Below, one piece after another: positions 16,200 through 25,710 of a DNA stretch of 64,000 nt. The stretch covers positions 62,001 to 126,000 of the forward strand of contig JALCST010000003.1 in NCBI GenBank assembly GCA_022653675.1, written 5' to 3'. How positions within the stretch are numbered: position 1 is the first letter of the stretch; each line of letters starts with the position of its first letter. Source of the stretch: Bacteroidales bacterium (GTDB lineage Bacteria > Bacteroidota > Bacteroidia > Bacteroidales > UBA932). Both the position numbers and the translations under genes were made by a program. A model generated the notes under the pieces. That model was not told the origin of the DNA. It saw nothing but the letters and a program-made list of their open reading frames with translations, and ran no database searches.

Positions 16200-18388
16200 A
16201 ACGCCTCCTCCTGATCGAAAGCCAGTTCGTCCATTATGCGTTTCAAATGCGCATAGCGGTCGATTATCCAGACGACGTAACGGATATCGACGCAGACACA
16301 CCTGTTATAGCCTTCGGTATAGCTGTAACGGGAAGCCATGGATTCCCTGTTGCCGTCGAATGCCAGCCCAACCAGCCTGCCATAACCGTCCAATACCGGA
16401 GAACCGGAATTGCCGCCGGTTATGTCGTTGTCGGTAAGGAAATCTATATGCATGGTTCCGTCACCGTCCAGGTAACGCCCCCAATCGTCCTTCTCAACAA
16501 GTTCCAGAAAATCAGGCTTTATCGCATATTCGTACTTAGCCGGATCGTATTTCTGCAGCAGGCCAGCGGAGGTGGTATGATCCGCACATATCACCGCATC
16601 CTTCGGACGCACTTCGGAAACGGCCCCGTAAGAGAGTCTCATGGTGGAATTGGCATCCGGATAAAGATCATTCCCCGTAGAACGGAACATCCTGTAGCGT
16701 GCCCTTTTGTATTTTCTCGTCAGATCAAATTCGTTCCCTCCACGGGCATCGCGCTGCATTCTCCTGTTGAAACTCATCATTTGCGGACTTCTGAAAGTAC
16801 GGGTAAGGGGATCTTCCGCATAAAATGCCCTCGGATGCGGAGTGCCGACTGCATCTGCGAACCTCCCCTTGTCGGTGAATACCGACCTTTTCCATATGCC
16901 GTTGGCTACGGAATCGGGGTTCTCACCGCACTTATAATATTCGGAGTAGAGGAAATTGCCCCAAAGAGACGGCTCTACATTGGCATAGAAATTCTTAAGG
17001 GCCAATGTCAGGAGCTTTTTTTCAAGCGGAAGGTCGTAAGTCGCATCAGCCTTTGCCGCGATGTCCCTGCGGCCCGGCACATCTTCGACGACGATTGCGC
17101 TGTCGCCCGTATCCCTGTACGGGTAGCATTGTTCCACATTATACACCAAATACATTATGCGCGTTCCGCGTACGATGGTCTCTCTGTAATACTGTACTTC
17201 CCTCTCGATGGAATCGGTCCTGGAATAAAAAAGGCGCATACTGTCCAGGAGTGCCCCGAAGCCGCAACCCTCTTTCTCTCCGGACATGTGTTTTCTCATC
17301 CTCATCTCTTCCCCTCTCTTCTCGTCCGAGACCCCAAAACGTTTGCAACAAGCCGACTGGTCTTCGTAAAGTTCCTGGAAATTGCTCAATTCGAAATAAT
17401 AATCCGAATATTTAAGCCTTACGAGAGGATCTTTGTCCATAGCTTCGTCTATGATTTTCATCATTTGCTTTCTCTCCCCGGCGATGATCGGACTTTGGAT
17501 ATCATCGGAGCGGTCGACTTCGAACGAAGACGAATACCTGTCAGTCAAGCCCGGGTAACCCATGACCATTGTAAAATCGCCTTCATGCAAGCCATTGAGG
17601 CTTATGGTCAGTGAAGAGGAACTGACCATAGGTACATTGTCGACGGAATATCCTGCAGGAGAACCGTCGGGAGCGGTATATACCCTGTAAAGGGCGAAAT
17701 CGCCCTTTTGCTGCGGCCATTCCCAATTGTCGATGGCACCTCCGAAGGCAGCCACGCTGACGGGCGGGGCACCTACCAGACGCACATCCCTGTATACCTT
17801 GTAAAGGGCCATGTATCTCTTTGCTCCCGCCCAAAAGGAGGAGACGGAAGCTTCGTAGCCCGGGTATTTCTTCTTATAACGTTTTTCTATCAGAAAATTG
17901 CATCTTCTTCCGCCGCTGTTTTGCCCGGCCTTTTGCAGGGAATCCACCAACCCGTCATATTCCTCCGTCACATCGACCACCATATGCAGAAACCAGGCGC
18001 CCTTCCCCTTTATGGGAATTTCATCGGATGCGTTCATGGCCCAATAGCCGTCTTCCAGAAGGTTGCGATCGGGTGTAGACAGTGCGTTGAGGTCGGAATA
18101 CGCACAATGGTGATTGGTTATCAGAAGCCCCTTCCCGGATATGATGCTGCCGGTACAGCTGAAATCCAATGAGACGATGGCATCCGCCAGCGAAGTGCTG
18201 TCTTCATTGTAAATGACATTTGCCCCCAGATGCAATCCCTTATGCTGCATCTTAAGTTCTAGGCTGCGACTTATGGCGTTGACGAGCCACATCCCTTCAT
18301 CCGCCGAAGAGTGGAATGAGATCAGGGATGGCGATAATGCCAGAAAAAGGATCAAGAAAAGCCTGTGTGACGATAATTTCGATTTCAT
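16196..18388 (-). CDS. S46 family dipeptidyl-peptidase (DPP7-like)
   Basis: A 730-residue periplasmic serine exopeptidase that removes dipeptides from oligopeptides. Signal peptide to about residue 31 (then DEGMWL, the usual S46 mature start). Catalytic triad: His in LLITNHHC, Asp in GGAIDNWEWPQQKGDF, Ser in ITGGNSGSPVLDG. Eighteen residues after the Ser is Gly (FDGNRES), the state of DPP7, which prefers hydrophobic P1; DPP11 (Asp/Glu-specific) has Arg there. ATG 18388 is preferred to TTG 18394. A -7 box TATCTTTG lies at 18411-18418. The stop overlaps the ahcY start by 4 bases, so translation is coupled. Confidence 0.93.
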   Translation of the reverse strand: MKSKLSSHRLFLILFLALSPSLISFHSSADEGMWLVNAISRSLELKMQHKGLHLGANVIYNEDSTSLADAIVSLDFSCTGSIISGKGLLITNHHCAYSDLNALSTPDRNLLEDGYWAMNASDEIPIKGKGAWFLHMVVDVTEEYDGLVDSLQKAGQNSGGRRCNFLIEKRYKKKYPGYEASVSSFWAGAKRYMALYKVYRDVRLVGAPPVSVAAFGGAIDNWEWPQQKGDFALYRVYTAPDGSPAGYSVDNVPMVSSSSLTISLNGLHEGDFTMVMGYPGLTDRYSSSFEVDRSDDIQSPIIAGERKQMMKIIDEAMDKDPLVRLKYSDYYFELSNFQELYEDQSACCKRFGVSDEKRGEEMRMRKHMSGEKEGCGFGALLDSMRLFYSRTDSIEREVQYYRETIVRGTRIMYLVYNVEQCYPYRDTGDSAIVVEDVPGRRDIAAKADATYDLPLEKKLLTLALKNFYANVEPSLWGNFLYSEYYKCGENPDSVANGIWKRSVFTDKGRFADAVGTPHPRAFYAEDPLTRTFRSPQMMSFNRRMQRDARGGNEFDLTRKYKRARYRMFRSTGNDLYPDANSTMRLSYGAVSEVRPKDAVICADHTTSAGLLQKYDPAKYEYAIKPDFLELVEKDDWGRYLDGDGTMHIDFLTDNDITGGNSGSPVLDGYGRLVGLAFDGNRESMASRYSYTEGYNRCVCVDIRYVVWIIDRYAHLKRIMDELAFDQEEAL

Positions 18389-18466
18389 TTTCAAGACGAT
18401 GTTGTATTCGCAAAGATAGGTTTAATTCGGTAGTTTTTGCTATTTTTGCCCATGCAAACAAAAGAT

Positions 18467-18841
18467 ATGAAGAGACTTTTCCCATTTCTGGCGATCCTGG
18501 CATCAGTAGGATTCCTGTTCTTCGCAAGTTCGTCCTGCGAAAAGGGAGTATACCCGTATTTCACTCTTTCGAAGGACACCCTGAACTTCGGCTATGAGGA
18601 GGATTCGGCAAAAATATCTGTAAAAAGTAACGTGGAATGGTGGATTTACACCTATCCTTCGACTGTCACTATGACTCCGCTGGAAGGGGACGGCGATGGG
18701 GAAGTGACGATTATCTGCGCGAAAAATTCCACCGCCAACGAACGCGATACGGTTCTGGCGATAACCACCGAAACCATAAGGCATACCATAACCATCATCC
18801 AGGCGCCGAATCCCGATGCGGCCGGGGAAGGGAACGAATGA
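18467..18841 (+). CDS. BACON-domain lipoprotein
   Basis: A 124-residue surface or periplasmic lipoprotein. The N terminus MKRLFPFLAILASVGFLFFASSSC has a lipobox with Cys24. The rest is one BACON-type Ig-like domain: LSKDTLNFGYEEDSAKISVKSN, VEWWIYTYPS, then a final ITIIQAP strand. BACON domains accompany glycan- and protein-binding proteins in Bacteroidota; nothing here points to a ligand. A -7 box TATTTTTG (18441-18448) puts the transcription start near 18455, which favours ATG 18467 over 18452. It is divergent from the S46 peptidase gene. Confidence 0.8.
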   Translation: MKRLFPFLAILASVGFLFFASSSCEKGVYPYFTLSKDTLNFGYEEDSAKISVKSNVEWWIYTYPSTVTMTPLEGDGDGEVTIICAKNSTANERDTVLAITTETIRHTITIIQAPNPDAAGEGNE

Positions 18842-18856
18842 TTCCGGTTCTTATCC

Positions 18857-20557
18857 CTACCTGCCGTCCGGTACCTTGAGTATGCTGCCGTTGCTGTTCA
18901 CGATGGCGCGGCGCCAATGTTCAGGATGTTGCGGCTGCATCGGCATGATCGGGATGCGTTTGGAATACCCGTTGTCCTTGAAACTTCCGTCGGCGTTCTG
19001 GCGCAGGATATTGCCGTCCTTGTATTTCATCAACAAGTAAATGTCGAGAGACTGCCACTCCTTGAACATCGATTGTGCAGTATTAACCGAATAATCGGTC
19101 AGGCAGGCCAAAGCTTCCTTTTTCTTTCCTTTTCCAAGCAATGCCACGGCATTTGAATCGATGCCGGACACTTCTGCGATACATCCGTTCTCGTGTTTGT
19201 CCGCATGCGCACGGACTTCAGGCGCCACCCTGTCGTAGAACAGGTACGCAAACTGGGCGACGCGGTTGAATTCCCAAAACGCCGAAGTAGGCGAATATTC
19301 GATCAGCGAGCCGTTGCCTTCGCGGAAACATTCGGGAACCCTGGTCACATTTGTATAAATCGGCGTAAGGCAAGATGTCCCGGCATCGTCGACGCCGAAC
19401 CAAAGGATGCCGCCCACCTCGTCCGGAAGCCAGCTCCTGCATTGGCCTACCATCCAATAACCGGTCTGCTGCGTGCAGATCGCCCTTTCGCATACATATT
19501 TTTTACCATCGAGTTCGAACGCCATCGGACGCCAACGATAAGGGCGTTTGTGTTCCCCGGCTCCAATATCGGTAGTCATGTCCATAGGGGTCCCTTCGAA
19601 ATGGTCGCGCATCACGTTAGCCAAAGCCTTTACTGTCACCTTCTTGTCAGGACGTATGTACAGTGGCAACTTGTGGGCTGGATTATAGCCCATAGCATAG
19701 TCCAGATACGTATCGGCCGGAACGGAAGTGCCGTCGGCCAGATTGAACGTGCCTCCCCCGAGTATGTTGAAGGCGGACCATACCCTCGCATCACAGGCGC
19801 GTATGGTGGAAAAATCTACGGGGCAATAGGCATCGCAGAAACTGAAATCCTCGTCTTTTCCGGAATACCATCCCATTTTGCGGGCGAAAGAGACTATGTC
19901 CGGGGAATAAAGTACGTCCTCCTTAGGATATTCCTTGAAGATTTTGTTTATACGGCATTGGTTCGCATGACCGCTGATATATCCGTCCGGTATCCTGACA
20001 GCCGCCCAAACTGCGCCGAGCTCTTCCCCTTTCCCGAGTATTTCCACTATCCACACTTCGTTAGGATCAGAAATGGAGAACGATTCCCCTTCCGAAGCAT
20101 ATCCGTACTTCTTTACCAGGCCGGCCATTATACTTATGGCATCGCGAGCCGTAGCTGCCCTCTGCAGGGTGACGAAAATCAGGGAGCCGTAATCCATGAT
20201 ACCGTTTTTGTTCGGCAGTTCCTCACGGCCGCCGAAAGTGGTCTCCGTAAAGGCCACCTGATGGTCGTTCATGTTGCCTACCGTCTGGAAAGTGCGCGGC
20301 ACCTGTTCTATTTGCCCCATATATTTTCCGCTGTCCCATTCGTAGATATCGAGCATCGACCCTTTGGGAAAGATTCCGGCAGGATGGAAATAAAGCTCGC
20401 CATACATCGTGTGCGAATCGGCGGCATACGAAACCATGGTCGAACCGTCGGCCGAAGCTCCCTTAGTAATCAATACATTGGTACAGGCATCGGAGACGGA
20501 AACGACCGAAAAAGACAGGACAGTTATGCATAACAGTGCTGCGTACGCTTTTCTCAT
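18857..20557 (-). CDS. C69 family dipeptidase
   Basis: A 566-residue secreted peptidase of the N-terminal-nucleophile type. The signal region MRKAYAALLCITVLSFSVVS is followed by D-A-C25-T-N, where Cys25 would become the N-terminal catalytic residue after processing. GASADGSTMVSYAADSH and the long WRPMAFELDGKKY/PLYIRPDKKVT segments are typical of Bacteroidota C69 proteins. Such enzymes cleave dipeptides; together with the S46 peptidase nearby this suggests periplasmic peptide use. ATG 20557 is chosen because the minus-strand -7 box (20585-20592) lies upstream of it and over the longer frame's start. Confidence 0.9.
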   Translation of the reverse strand: MRKAYAALLCITVLSFSVVSVSDACTNVLITKGASADGSTMVSYAADSHTMYGELYFHPAGIFPKGSMLDIYEWDSGKYMGQIEQVPRTFQTVGNMNDHQVAFTETTFGGREELPNKNGIMDYGSLIFVTLQRAATARDAISIMAGLVKKYGYASEGESFSISDPNEVWIVEILGKGEELGAVWAAVRIPDGYISGHANQCRINKIFKEYPKEDVLYSPDIVSFARKMGWYSGKDEDFSFCDAYCPVDFSTIRACDARVWSAFNILGGGTFNLADGTSVPADTYLDYAMGYNPAHKLPLYIRPDKKVTVKALANVMRDHFEGTPMDMTTDIGAGEHKRPYRWRPMAFELDGKKYVCERAICTQQTGYWMVGQCRSWLPDEVGGILWFGVDDAGTSCLTPIYTNVTRVPECFREGNGSLIEYSPTSAFWEFNRVAQFAYLFYDRVAPEVRAHADKHENGCIAEVSGIDSNAVALLGKGKKKEALACLTDYSVNTAQSMFKEWQSLDIYLLMKYKDGNILRQNADGSFKDNGYSKRIPIMPMQPQHPEHWRRAIVNSNGSILKVPDGR

Positions 20558-20574
20558 ATTCTTAAAGGTTTTTA

Positions 20575-20592
20575 TATATTTGTACAAAAGTA
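20575..20592. promoter_or_regulatory. Overlapping divergent -7 boxes with palindromic core
   Basis: Plus TATATTTG (20575-20582) and minus TACTTTTG (20585-20592) face across a two-base gap, forming the palindrome TTTGTACAAA (20579-20588). Predicted start sites cross, so only one polymerase could sit here at a time. -33 boxes are weak on both sides. Confidence 0.5.
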
Positions 20593-20608
20593 ATACATTA
20601 TATTTCCA

Positions 20609-21052
20609 ATGAAAAGAGCACTTGACCTTTTTGCATTATCTATCGCATTAGTTCTTATGGCTATTCCATGCCATGCACAACAGCAGAACAACACCCAAAA
20701 TAAGGAACTCAACGTCCCCGAACAGGCCGAAAAAGAGTCGATACGCCTGCAATCGCTTTTGAAACTGGAAGATTGGCAGGTATTCAAAGTGGACTCACTC
20801 CTTAACACAAATCTAGAAGGATACAAGAAGGATATGGAAGGACTGAAGACTGCCGGTGCCCAAAACGAGTTTTCCTATTACACGATCTCCGATAAATGGG
20901 CGGAGAGGATAGACAGCGCCTACATGAAGATCTTCAATGGAGAGCAGTGGAAGAGATATCAGAAGACCGGTGCGGCTAAAGCCGCACGCGAAAGGGCCAA
21001 AAGACGTGCGAATGCTGCGGAATCCACCAAGAGACTCAGGGAAGGCAATTGA
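20609..21052 (+). CDS. Small secreted protein of unknown function
   Basis: A 147-residue protein with a clear signal peptide (MKRALDLFALSIALVLMAIPCHAQ). The mature part is charged and helical: a LLKLEDWQVFKVDSLL segment, a middle with AQNEFSYYTISDKWAERIDSAYMKI, then NGEQWKRYQKTGAAKAARERAKR and a basic tail. I recognise it only as a type seen in Bacteroidota with no assigned function; the EQWKKY..G pattern recalls Spy/CpxP-like helical periplasmic proteins but that is weak. It is divergent from the C69 dipeptidase and convergent with the nuclease cluster. Confidence 0.7.
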   Translation: MKRALDLFALSIALVLMAIPCHAQQQNNTQNKELNVPEQAEKESIRLQSLLKLEDWQVFKVDSLLNTNLEGYKKDMEGLKTAGAQNEFSYYTISDKWAERIDSAYMKIFNGEQWKRYQKTGAAKAARERAKRRANAAESTKRLREGN

Positions 21053-21070
21053 CACCAAAACGGCGACAGA

Positions 21071-22093
21071 TCAATGCCTGTCCAACCTTATAAGGACAGG
21101 AAGGTGATCGCTGAATCCGTTCTGATTGAAGTGGACACCGTCGAAGCTGCGTTTAGGGGTTCCGTTCTTATGTAACAGGAAGCGGCGGCTGTAAACCATT
21201 CCGTAGGAGTGATGGCCTCCTATCATTGATATCCCCAGTTCCGATTCCGGAGCACGCACTATGGCGTCATTCACTATTATGTTGTCGAACATCTTCCATT
21301 TACCCCTATACAGGCTACTGCCGTAACCGAATTTCCACGGACGGAAGAAAGGATTATAGAATCCACCTTCGCGGACTTCGTTCATATCCTCGCAGGCTCC
21401 GAGAAGCAGTTTCAGGGAATCGTCTCCCGGTTCGTCGTTCATGTCCCCCATTACAACCACCTTTGCAGGACCTATTTCGGCCTGCAATTCCTTCGAATGG
21501 TCGCGCACGGTTTCCGCACCGGCACGTCTGAACCCTATATGCTTTGCGACATCTCCACGACGGGAAGGCCAATGACAAACATAGAAAATGAATCTTTCCC
21601 CTTCGAGCATTCCCCAGACGACCAGGATATCCCGCCCCAGAAATTCCCTGTGGTTTCGCAACCGTAGTTTGATATGGTCGCTCCCTTCCATCTTGAAACG
21701 GGAAGGATCATACAGCAATCCCACATCGACACCCCTTTCGTCCCCGCTTTCGTAATGCTTGAAACGGTAACCTGCGCGACGGATGCCGTTTTGGGAAATC
21801 AGGTCGGCCAGAACCTTGTCGTTCTCTATCTCCGAAACCCCCACGAGAGCCGGGAACTGCCCGAATTCATTCCTTACCTGCGATATCACCTCCGCTATGT
21901 TGGAAAGTTTCCTGTAATACTTCGGGGTGGTCCATTTCATCTTGCCGTCAGGGGTGAAGTCGTCGTCATTCGTCTTCGGATCATCCTTGCAATCGTAAAG
22001 ATTCTCCAGATTGTAGAACATTATATATACGGATTCCGGAGAAAGGGTCCTGTCGGGGACCTGATGCTTGTGGAAGAAATTAAGCCAGTCCAT
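21071..22093 (-). CDS. Endonuclease/exonuclease/phosphatase family protein without signal peptide
   Basis: A 340-residue EEP-superfamily hydrolase. Active-site motifs in order: IMFYNLENLYD (Asn, Glu), VSEIEN (metal Glu), ERGVDVGLLYDP, CHWPSRRGD (His), GDMNDEP (Asp, Asn) and NGFSDHLPV (catalytic Asp-His). The set fits a metal-dependent DNase/phosphodiesterase of the ExeM-like secreted kind, but unlike its paralogue at 25711-26757 it has no signal peptide (start MDWLNFFHKHQV). It may be cytoplasmic or leave by another route. It is the last gene of the six-gene cluster, nine bases after the DUF5689 lipoprotein. A 7-bp inverted repeat (21077-21083/21094-21100) covers its last codons. Confidence 0.88.
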   Translation of the reverse strand: MDWLNFFHKHQVPDRTLSPESVYIMFYNLENLYDCKDDPKTNDDDFTPDGKMKWTTPKYYRKLSNIAEVISQVRNEFGQFPALVGVSEIENDKVLADLISQNGIRRAGYRFKHYESGDERGVDVGLLYDPSRFKMEGSDHIKLRLRNHREFLGRDILVVWGMLEGERFIFYVCHWPSRRGDVAKHIGFRRAGAETVRDHSKELQAEIGPAKVVVMGDMNDEPGDDSLKLLLGACEDMNEVREGGFYNPFFRPWKFGYGSSLYRGKWKMFDNIIVNDAIVRAPESELGISMIGGHHSYGMVYSRRFLLHKNGTPKRSFDGVHFNQNGFSDHLPVLIRLDRH

Positions 22094-22102
22094 AACCGTG
22101 GA

Positions 22103-22936
22103 TCAAAGAACAGTTACATCGTCGCTGGAATTCAGGACCAGCTGATATGTACTGTTGTAAATGGTAAGTATTCCTGTCATGTCTACAGTCGAGCCTATGG
22201 CTGGAGCCTCTTCGTCGGCGAATTTGGCATAACCGGAAGTCCGGACTACGAACTTGCGCGAACCGAGGGAAAAATTCTGGTTGCCTGAATAGGCAGAACC
22301 GTCTCCCGTTTCAGAGGAAGAGGATACGGCCCATGTGGTTATGGGATATGTGACTCCGTCGATATAAACAGTTCCCCCGGTAGTCGCTAAGGCACCCCTT
22401 ATGGCAACAAGCTTCCCGAGGTTAGCGGACGATATCTGGCTCGATGAAGTAATTTCGACTGGGGTCGGGGAATCCTCCACCTCTCCGCGGAATATATGCC
22501 TGTTGATAATGTACTGTACATCAAGATATGCCGTTTCGTAATTTCCCGTTTCGTCGGACCAACCCAGGTTCACCATTTTACCGTAGGAGCCGAGGGTCAG
22601 TCCATGGCAAAGCACATAAAGCCTCATCCCGACCGGATAATCGTTGTAAAGACCGGTCTTGCCTATTTTCACCTCGATGCCGCCCGTCGAATCCTCGATA
22701 TAGAGCGTTCTGTAAAGATTGCCCTCCCTGTCGGAAGAAATCACGATACCGGAAATCACGAGGGAATCGTTGATTTCCACAGGGGTCCCTTTGTAATAAG
22801 TCTTGAGCGCCTTGATAGTGGTATTAGCTTCCATATCTACCGGAGTATAATTATCCGGTTCATTAAAGGAAGAATAGCATCCAGACAACTGGAAAACTGC
22901 GGCCGAAAGCATTGATAAAATTAATATTTTCTTCAT
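22103..22936 (-). CDS. DUF5689 lipoprotein (OB-fold-like)
   Basis: A 277-residue lipoprotein: MKKILILSMLSAAVFQLSGC has a lipobox with Cys20. The body is DUF5689-like: a first OB-type barrel (about 55-135, SLVISGIVISSDREGN, LYIEDSTGGIEVKIG, LYVLCHGLTLG) and a second half (about 160-277) ending VDMTGILTIYNSTYQLVLNS, the usual closing strand. The fold resembles nucleic-acid-binding OB domains found fused to extracellular nucleases. It sits between a TonB receptor gene and an EEP nuclease gene; a role as surface binding partner of the receptor is inference. A TAGGAG-like ribosome site precedes the ATG. Confidence 0.82.
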   Translation of the reverse strand: MKKILILSMLSAAVFQLSGCYSSFNEPDNYTPVDMEANTTIKALKTYYKGTPVEINDSLVISGIVISSDREGNLYRTLYIEDSTGGIEVKIGKTGLYNDYPVGMRLYVLCHGLTLGSYGKMVNLGWSDETGNYETAYLDVQYIINRHIFRGEVEDSPTPVEITSSSQISSANLGKLVAIRGALATTGGTVYIDGVTYPITTWAVSSSSETGDGSAYSGNQNFSLGSRKFVVRTSGYAKFADEEAPAIGSTVDMTGILTIYNSTYQLVLNSSDDVTVL

Positions 22937-22950
22937 GAAACGCTCCTAAT

Positions 22951-25707
22951 TTAGAATCTCAGATAAATGTTGACCATGTATGTCGTCCCGAACATGTAGA
23001 AATAGCGGGAATCGAAACGGGCGTAGGTGCCGTCGTCCTGCGTCTTCAGACGCATCTGTTCATATCCGCCGGTCTTTATGTTGCAGTTATTAAGGATATT
23101 GTTGACCTGCAGCGAGAAGCCGAGGTTGTAGTTGTGGAAGACATACCAACTCTTGCCGACGTTTGCATTGACCAGGAAGGCCGGGGAAAACTCCTCCTGG
23201 CTTGTAAGGTACTTCGCGATTGCTGCAGTACGTTCGTCTTCGTCGTAATAAACGGTATAGTATTCCGCCTTCGCAGCATCGGTACGGGCCAGGGGATTCA
23301 TGTCGAGGTACATCCTGTCGAAGTAGCTGCAGTCAATTCCGGCGAACCAGTAGTCGTCGGAACGGTATTTCAAGCCTATGTCAAGAGCGGTCTGAGGAGT
23401 CGAAGCCACATAGCTTCCCTTCCAGTAGACCTTCTCGCCGGAAACTATGACCTTGGCACTGTTGTCCACCGTCTCCGTGAATTCCGGGTTGCTGGTATAC
23501 CGGTAGTCGCCTACGCTGGCCGCAGCCTGCAGCGAGAAGCCGGATTTCAAAGGAATGCTAGCTCCCATTTCGAGGCCGCAGTTCGCCTGATCTATGCCCG
23601 TCATGGAAAAATTGGTGTAAGTACGGTTTATGTCGTCATAGAAACTGATCGTCTTTGTCTGGTCACTTATGACCGTATAAAACCCGGTGATGCGAAAAAA
23701 CCATTCCCCTATTTTCATGGTATAGTTCAGGTCGGCGCTAACGGTCTTAGATACGCCGAGGTCCGGAACCACGTCGTTCCTGGTACGCGGCGATACGTAC
23801 GACTGCTTGAAATCGGGCGCATCCGTGAAATAGCCGGCATTAGCACTGAAAACGTGTTGGGTACCGATCTTATACATCAACCCTCCCTTAAACGTGAAAG
23901 TGGGGAACGCCTGGGTTTCGCCGGCCCCGTATGAATCGTCCGGGAAAAGCCCCTTTTTGTAAAGGCCTTCGCGATTGAAGGTCGTATAACCTCCCTGCCC
24001 GGCCACGAATCCTTCGAAGCCCCCTTTCTCGAATGAAAACTTCGCCCACGCACGGTTTTCCATGAAATGTGCATAATAGTCGTAACCGTATTTCTCACCT
24101 TCGGTCACTTTTCTGTCAGGATTGTTCAGGTCGTTCTGTATGGCATCCCCCGAACCGTAGTCCCGCTCCGCGAACTGGTCGACGTCGAGCCAATAGGAGC
24201 CTCCGAGAAGATCCCGCATAACCTTGAAATACTCGGTACGGTTTGTCCTGAAGGCATAACCGCCAGTCAGCTTTACGAATGCATCTATGTTCCAGATGAA
24301 ACCGGCCTGCGCATTCAGGTCCCGCTGGTCCGTGCGTCTCTCTTCCACCGCATATTTCGACCGTCCGTCGTACGAGAGGTAATTAACGTTGTAGAGGCGG
24401 TCCCAGTTGATATGCGAGATATCGGTATTAGTCTTCCACCCCTCGAGGCACCATGCGGCCTTTGACTCATTGTCGGGAAAATAACTCGGAAGGTTTCTGT
24501 AATAGTCGGGCCGCGGATCCTGTGTGTCATACCAGTCGAGGGCAGAGTAACCGTTCTTCCCGAAGCGGAACGAAACGGCCGAGGAAAGCTGGAATTTTTC
24601 GGAAGGCTTGAAATCGTAATTCAATACCGCCACCGGCTCATGATTCCTGCGCACCCTGGCATTACGCACCTTGCCTCTTTGATAGCCCCAGTTGGAATTG
24701 TAATAGTTACTGCCCATGATGTCGTATACCTCTTGTGTGGAAGCATTCTGCGCCCCCCGCTCCACAGGTGCCCCGAGAAAAGAAAGCGAGAGGACGTGCC
24801 TGTCGCCGCCGAACCTCTTCTCCACACCGGCATAATAGGAAAGGGAATTGTAATAAACGCCAGTCACATAAGCGTTCCCTCCCTGGCGTGTCGATGCCGA
24901 AACCGCATACGACCATCCGTCGTCGCGGATGCCGGAAGCATAAGTTCCCATTACCCGGAAACGGTATTGTCCCGAAGAATTCAACACGCTGAAGCGGTAT
25001 CCCTTGCGAACCGACGAGGCACGGGCGAAAATTCCGGTCATTCCGTTGTACCTACCTATTCCATAATCCATAGGAGTGATGCCGTGTGCATTTTCCTTGC
25101 TTCTCGTGGCTTCGTTCAGGCCACTCCACAGGGACCAGGGGGTATAGCCGCTCATCGCATCGTTCATTCTGATGCCGTTCAGATAAATATCTTCAGAGGC
25201 GCTTTCATAGCCACGGTTATGGAAACGGATTGCCGAGAATGTGTATCCAGCTATATTGTCGTAAACGTCGGCAGTGGACGAAAGGATGGAAGGCACATCC
25301 TGGTAGCCCCTCTCATTGTCCGTATCCTGTTCCATGAAGTAGGAATCGTCTATCTCAGGCCTGACCACCGACTGCGGGGAAAGCGTGATGGAATAGACAT
25401 TGTTCACGAGCCCGTTCTCGACCTTCAGGTTGACCTCTACAGTATAGTAATTGGCAGCCTCGACAGTCATCTTGAACATACCGTCAGGAAGGCCGTCCAC
25501 TTCGAAAGCCCCGTCGTCGCCGGTATAAACCGTATGGATCTTGTCGGCGACGATCGTAACGAGCGCATTCTTTATTGGCGCACGTCCCACTCTCCCGACT
25601 ATGGTCCCTTTCACTCCGCCCGAATAGCCGGTCTGTGCTACGGCACGATCCGGATTAGCCGCAAGGCATCCTGCAAGCAGCAGGAAAAATAGCAATAGTC
25701 TCTTCAT
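22951..25707 (-). CDS. TonB-dependent receptor of the nuclease cluster
   Basis: A 918-residue outer-membrane receptor. Signal peptide to about residue 24 (AVAQ), a carboxypeptidase-regulatory-like domain (about 30-115, GTIVGRVGRAPIKNALVTIV, GDDGAFEVDGLPDG), plug (about 120-250, with FHNRGYESASEDIYLNGIRMND), then a barrel ending NIYLRF. It has no SusD-type partner; instead DUF5689 lipoproteins and nucleases flank it (3 and 14 bases away). The expected role is import of a product too large for porins; polynucleotide or nucleotide import is inferred from the neighbours only. Confidence 0.9.
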   Translation of the reverse strand: MKRLLLFFLLLAGCLAANPDRAVAQTGYSGGVKGTIVGRVGRAPIKNALVTIVADKIHTVYTGDDGAFEVDGLPDGMFKMTVEAANYYTVEVNLKVENGLVNNVYSITLSPQSVVRPEIDDSYFMEQDTDNERGYQDVPSILSSTADVYDNIAGYTFSAIRFHNRGYESASEDIYLNGIRMNDAMSGYTPWSLWSGLNEATRSKENAHGITPMDYGIGRYNGMTGIFARASSVRKGYRFSVLNSSGQYRFRVMGTYASGIRDDGWSYAVSASTRQGGNAYVTGVYYNSLSYYAGVEKRFGGDRHVLSLSFLGAPVERGAQNASTQEVYDIMGSNYYNSNWGYQRGKVRNARVRRNHEPVAVLNYDFKPSEKFQLSSAVSFRFGKNGYSALDWYDTQDPRPDYYRNLPSYFPDNESKAAWCLEGWKTNTDISHINWDRLYNVNYLSYDGRSKYAVEERRTDQRDLNAQAGFIWNIDAFVKLTGGYAFRTNRTEYFKVMRDLLGGSYWLDVDQFAERDYGSGDAIQNDLNNPDRKVTEGEKYGYDYYAHFMENRAWAKFSFEKGGFEGFVAGQGGYTTFNREGLYKKGLFPDDSYGAGETQAFPTFTFKGGLMYKIGTQHVFSANAGYFTDAPDFKQSYVSPRTRNDVVPDLGVSKTVSADLNYTMKIGEWFFRITGFYTVISDQTKTISFYDDINRTYTNFSMTGIDQANCGLEMGASIPLKSGFSLQAAASVGDYRYTSNPEFTETVDNSAKVIVSGEKVYWKGSYVASTPQTALDIGLKYRSDDYWFAGIDCSYFDRMYLDMNPLARTDAAKAEYYTVYYDEDERTAAIAKYLTSQEEFSPAFLVNANVGKSWYVFHNYNLGFSLQVNNILNNCNIKTGGYEQMRLKTQDDGTYARFDSRYFYMFGTTYMVNIYLRF

Positions 25708-25710
25708 AAG

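Noticed and set aside
21077-21100. Perfect 7-bp inverted repeat CCTGTCC/GGACAGG at the 3' end of the last nuclease gene
   Set aside because: No T-run follows on either strand and it lies within coding sequence, so an intrinsic terminator is not supported.
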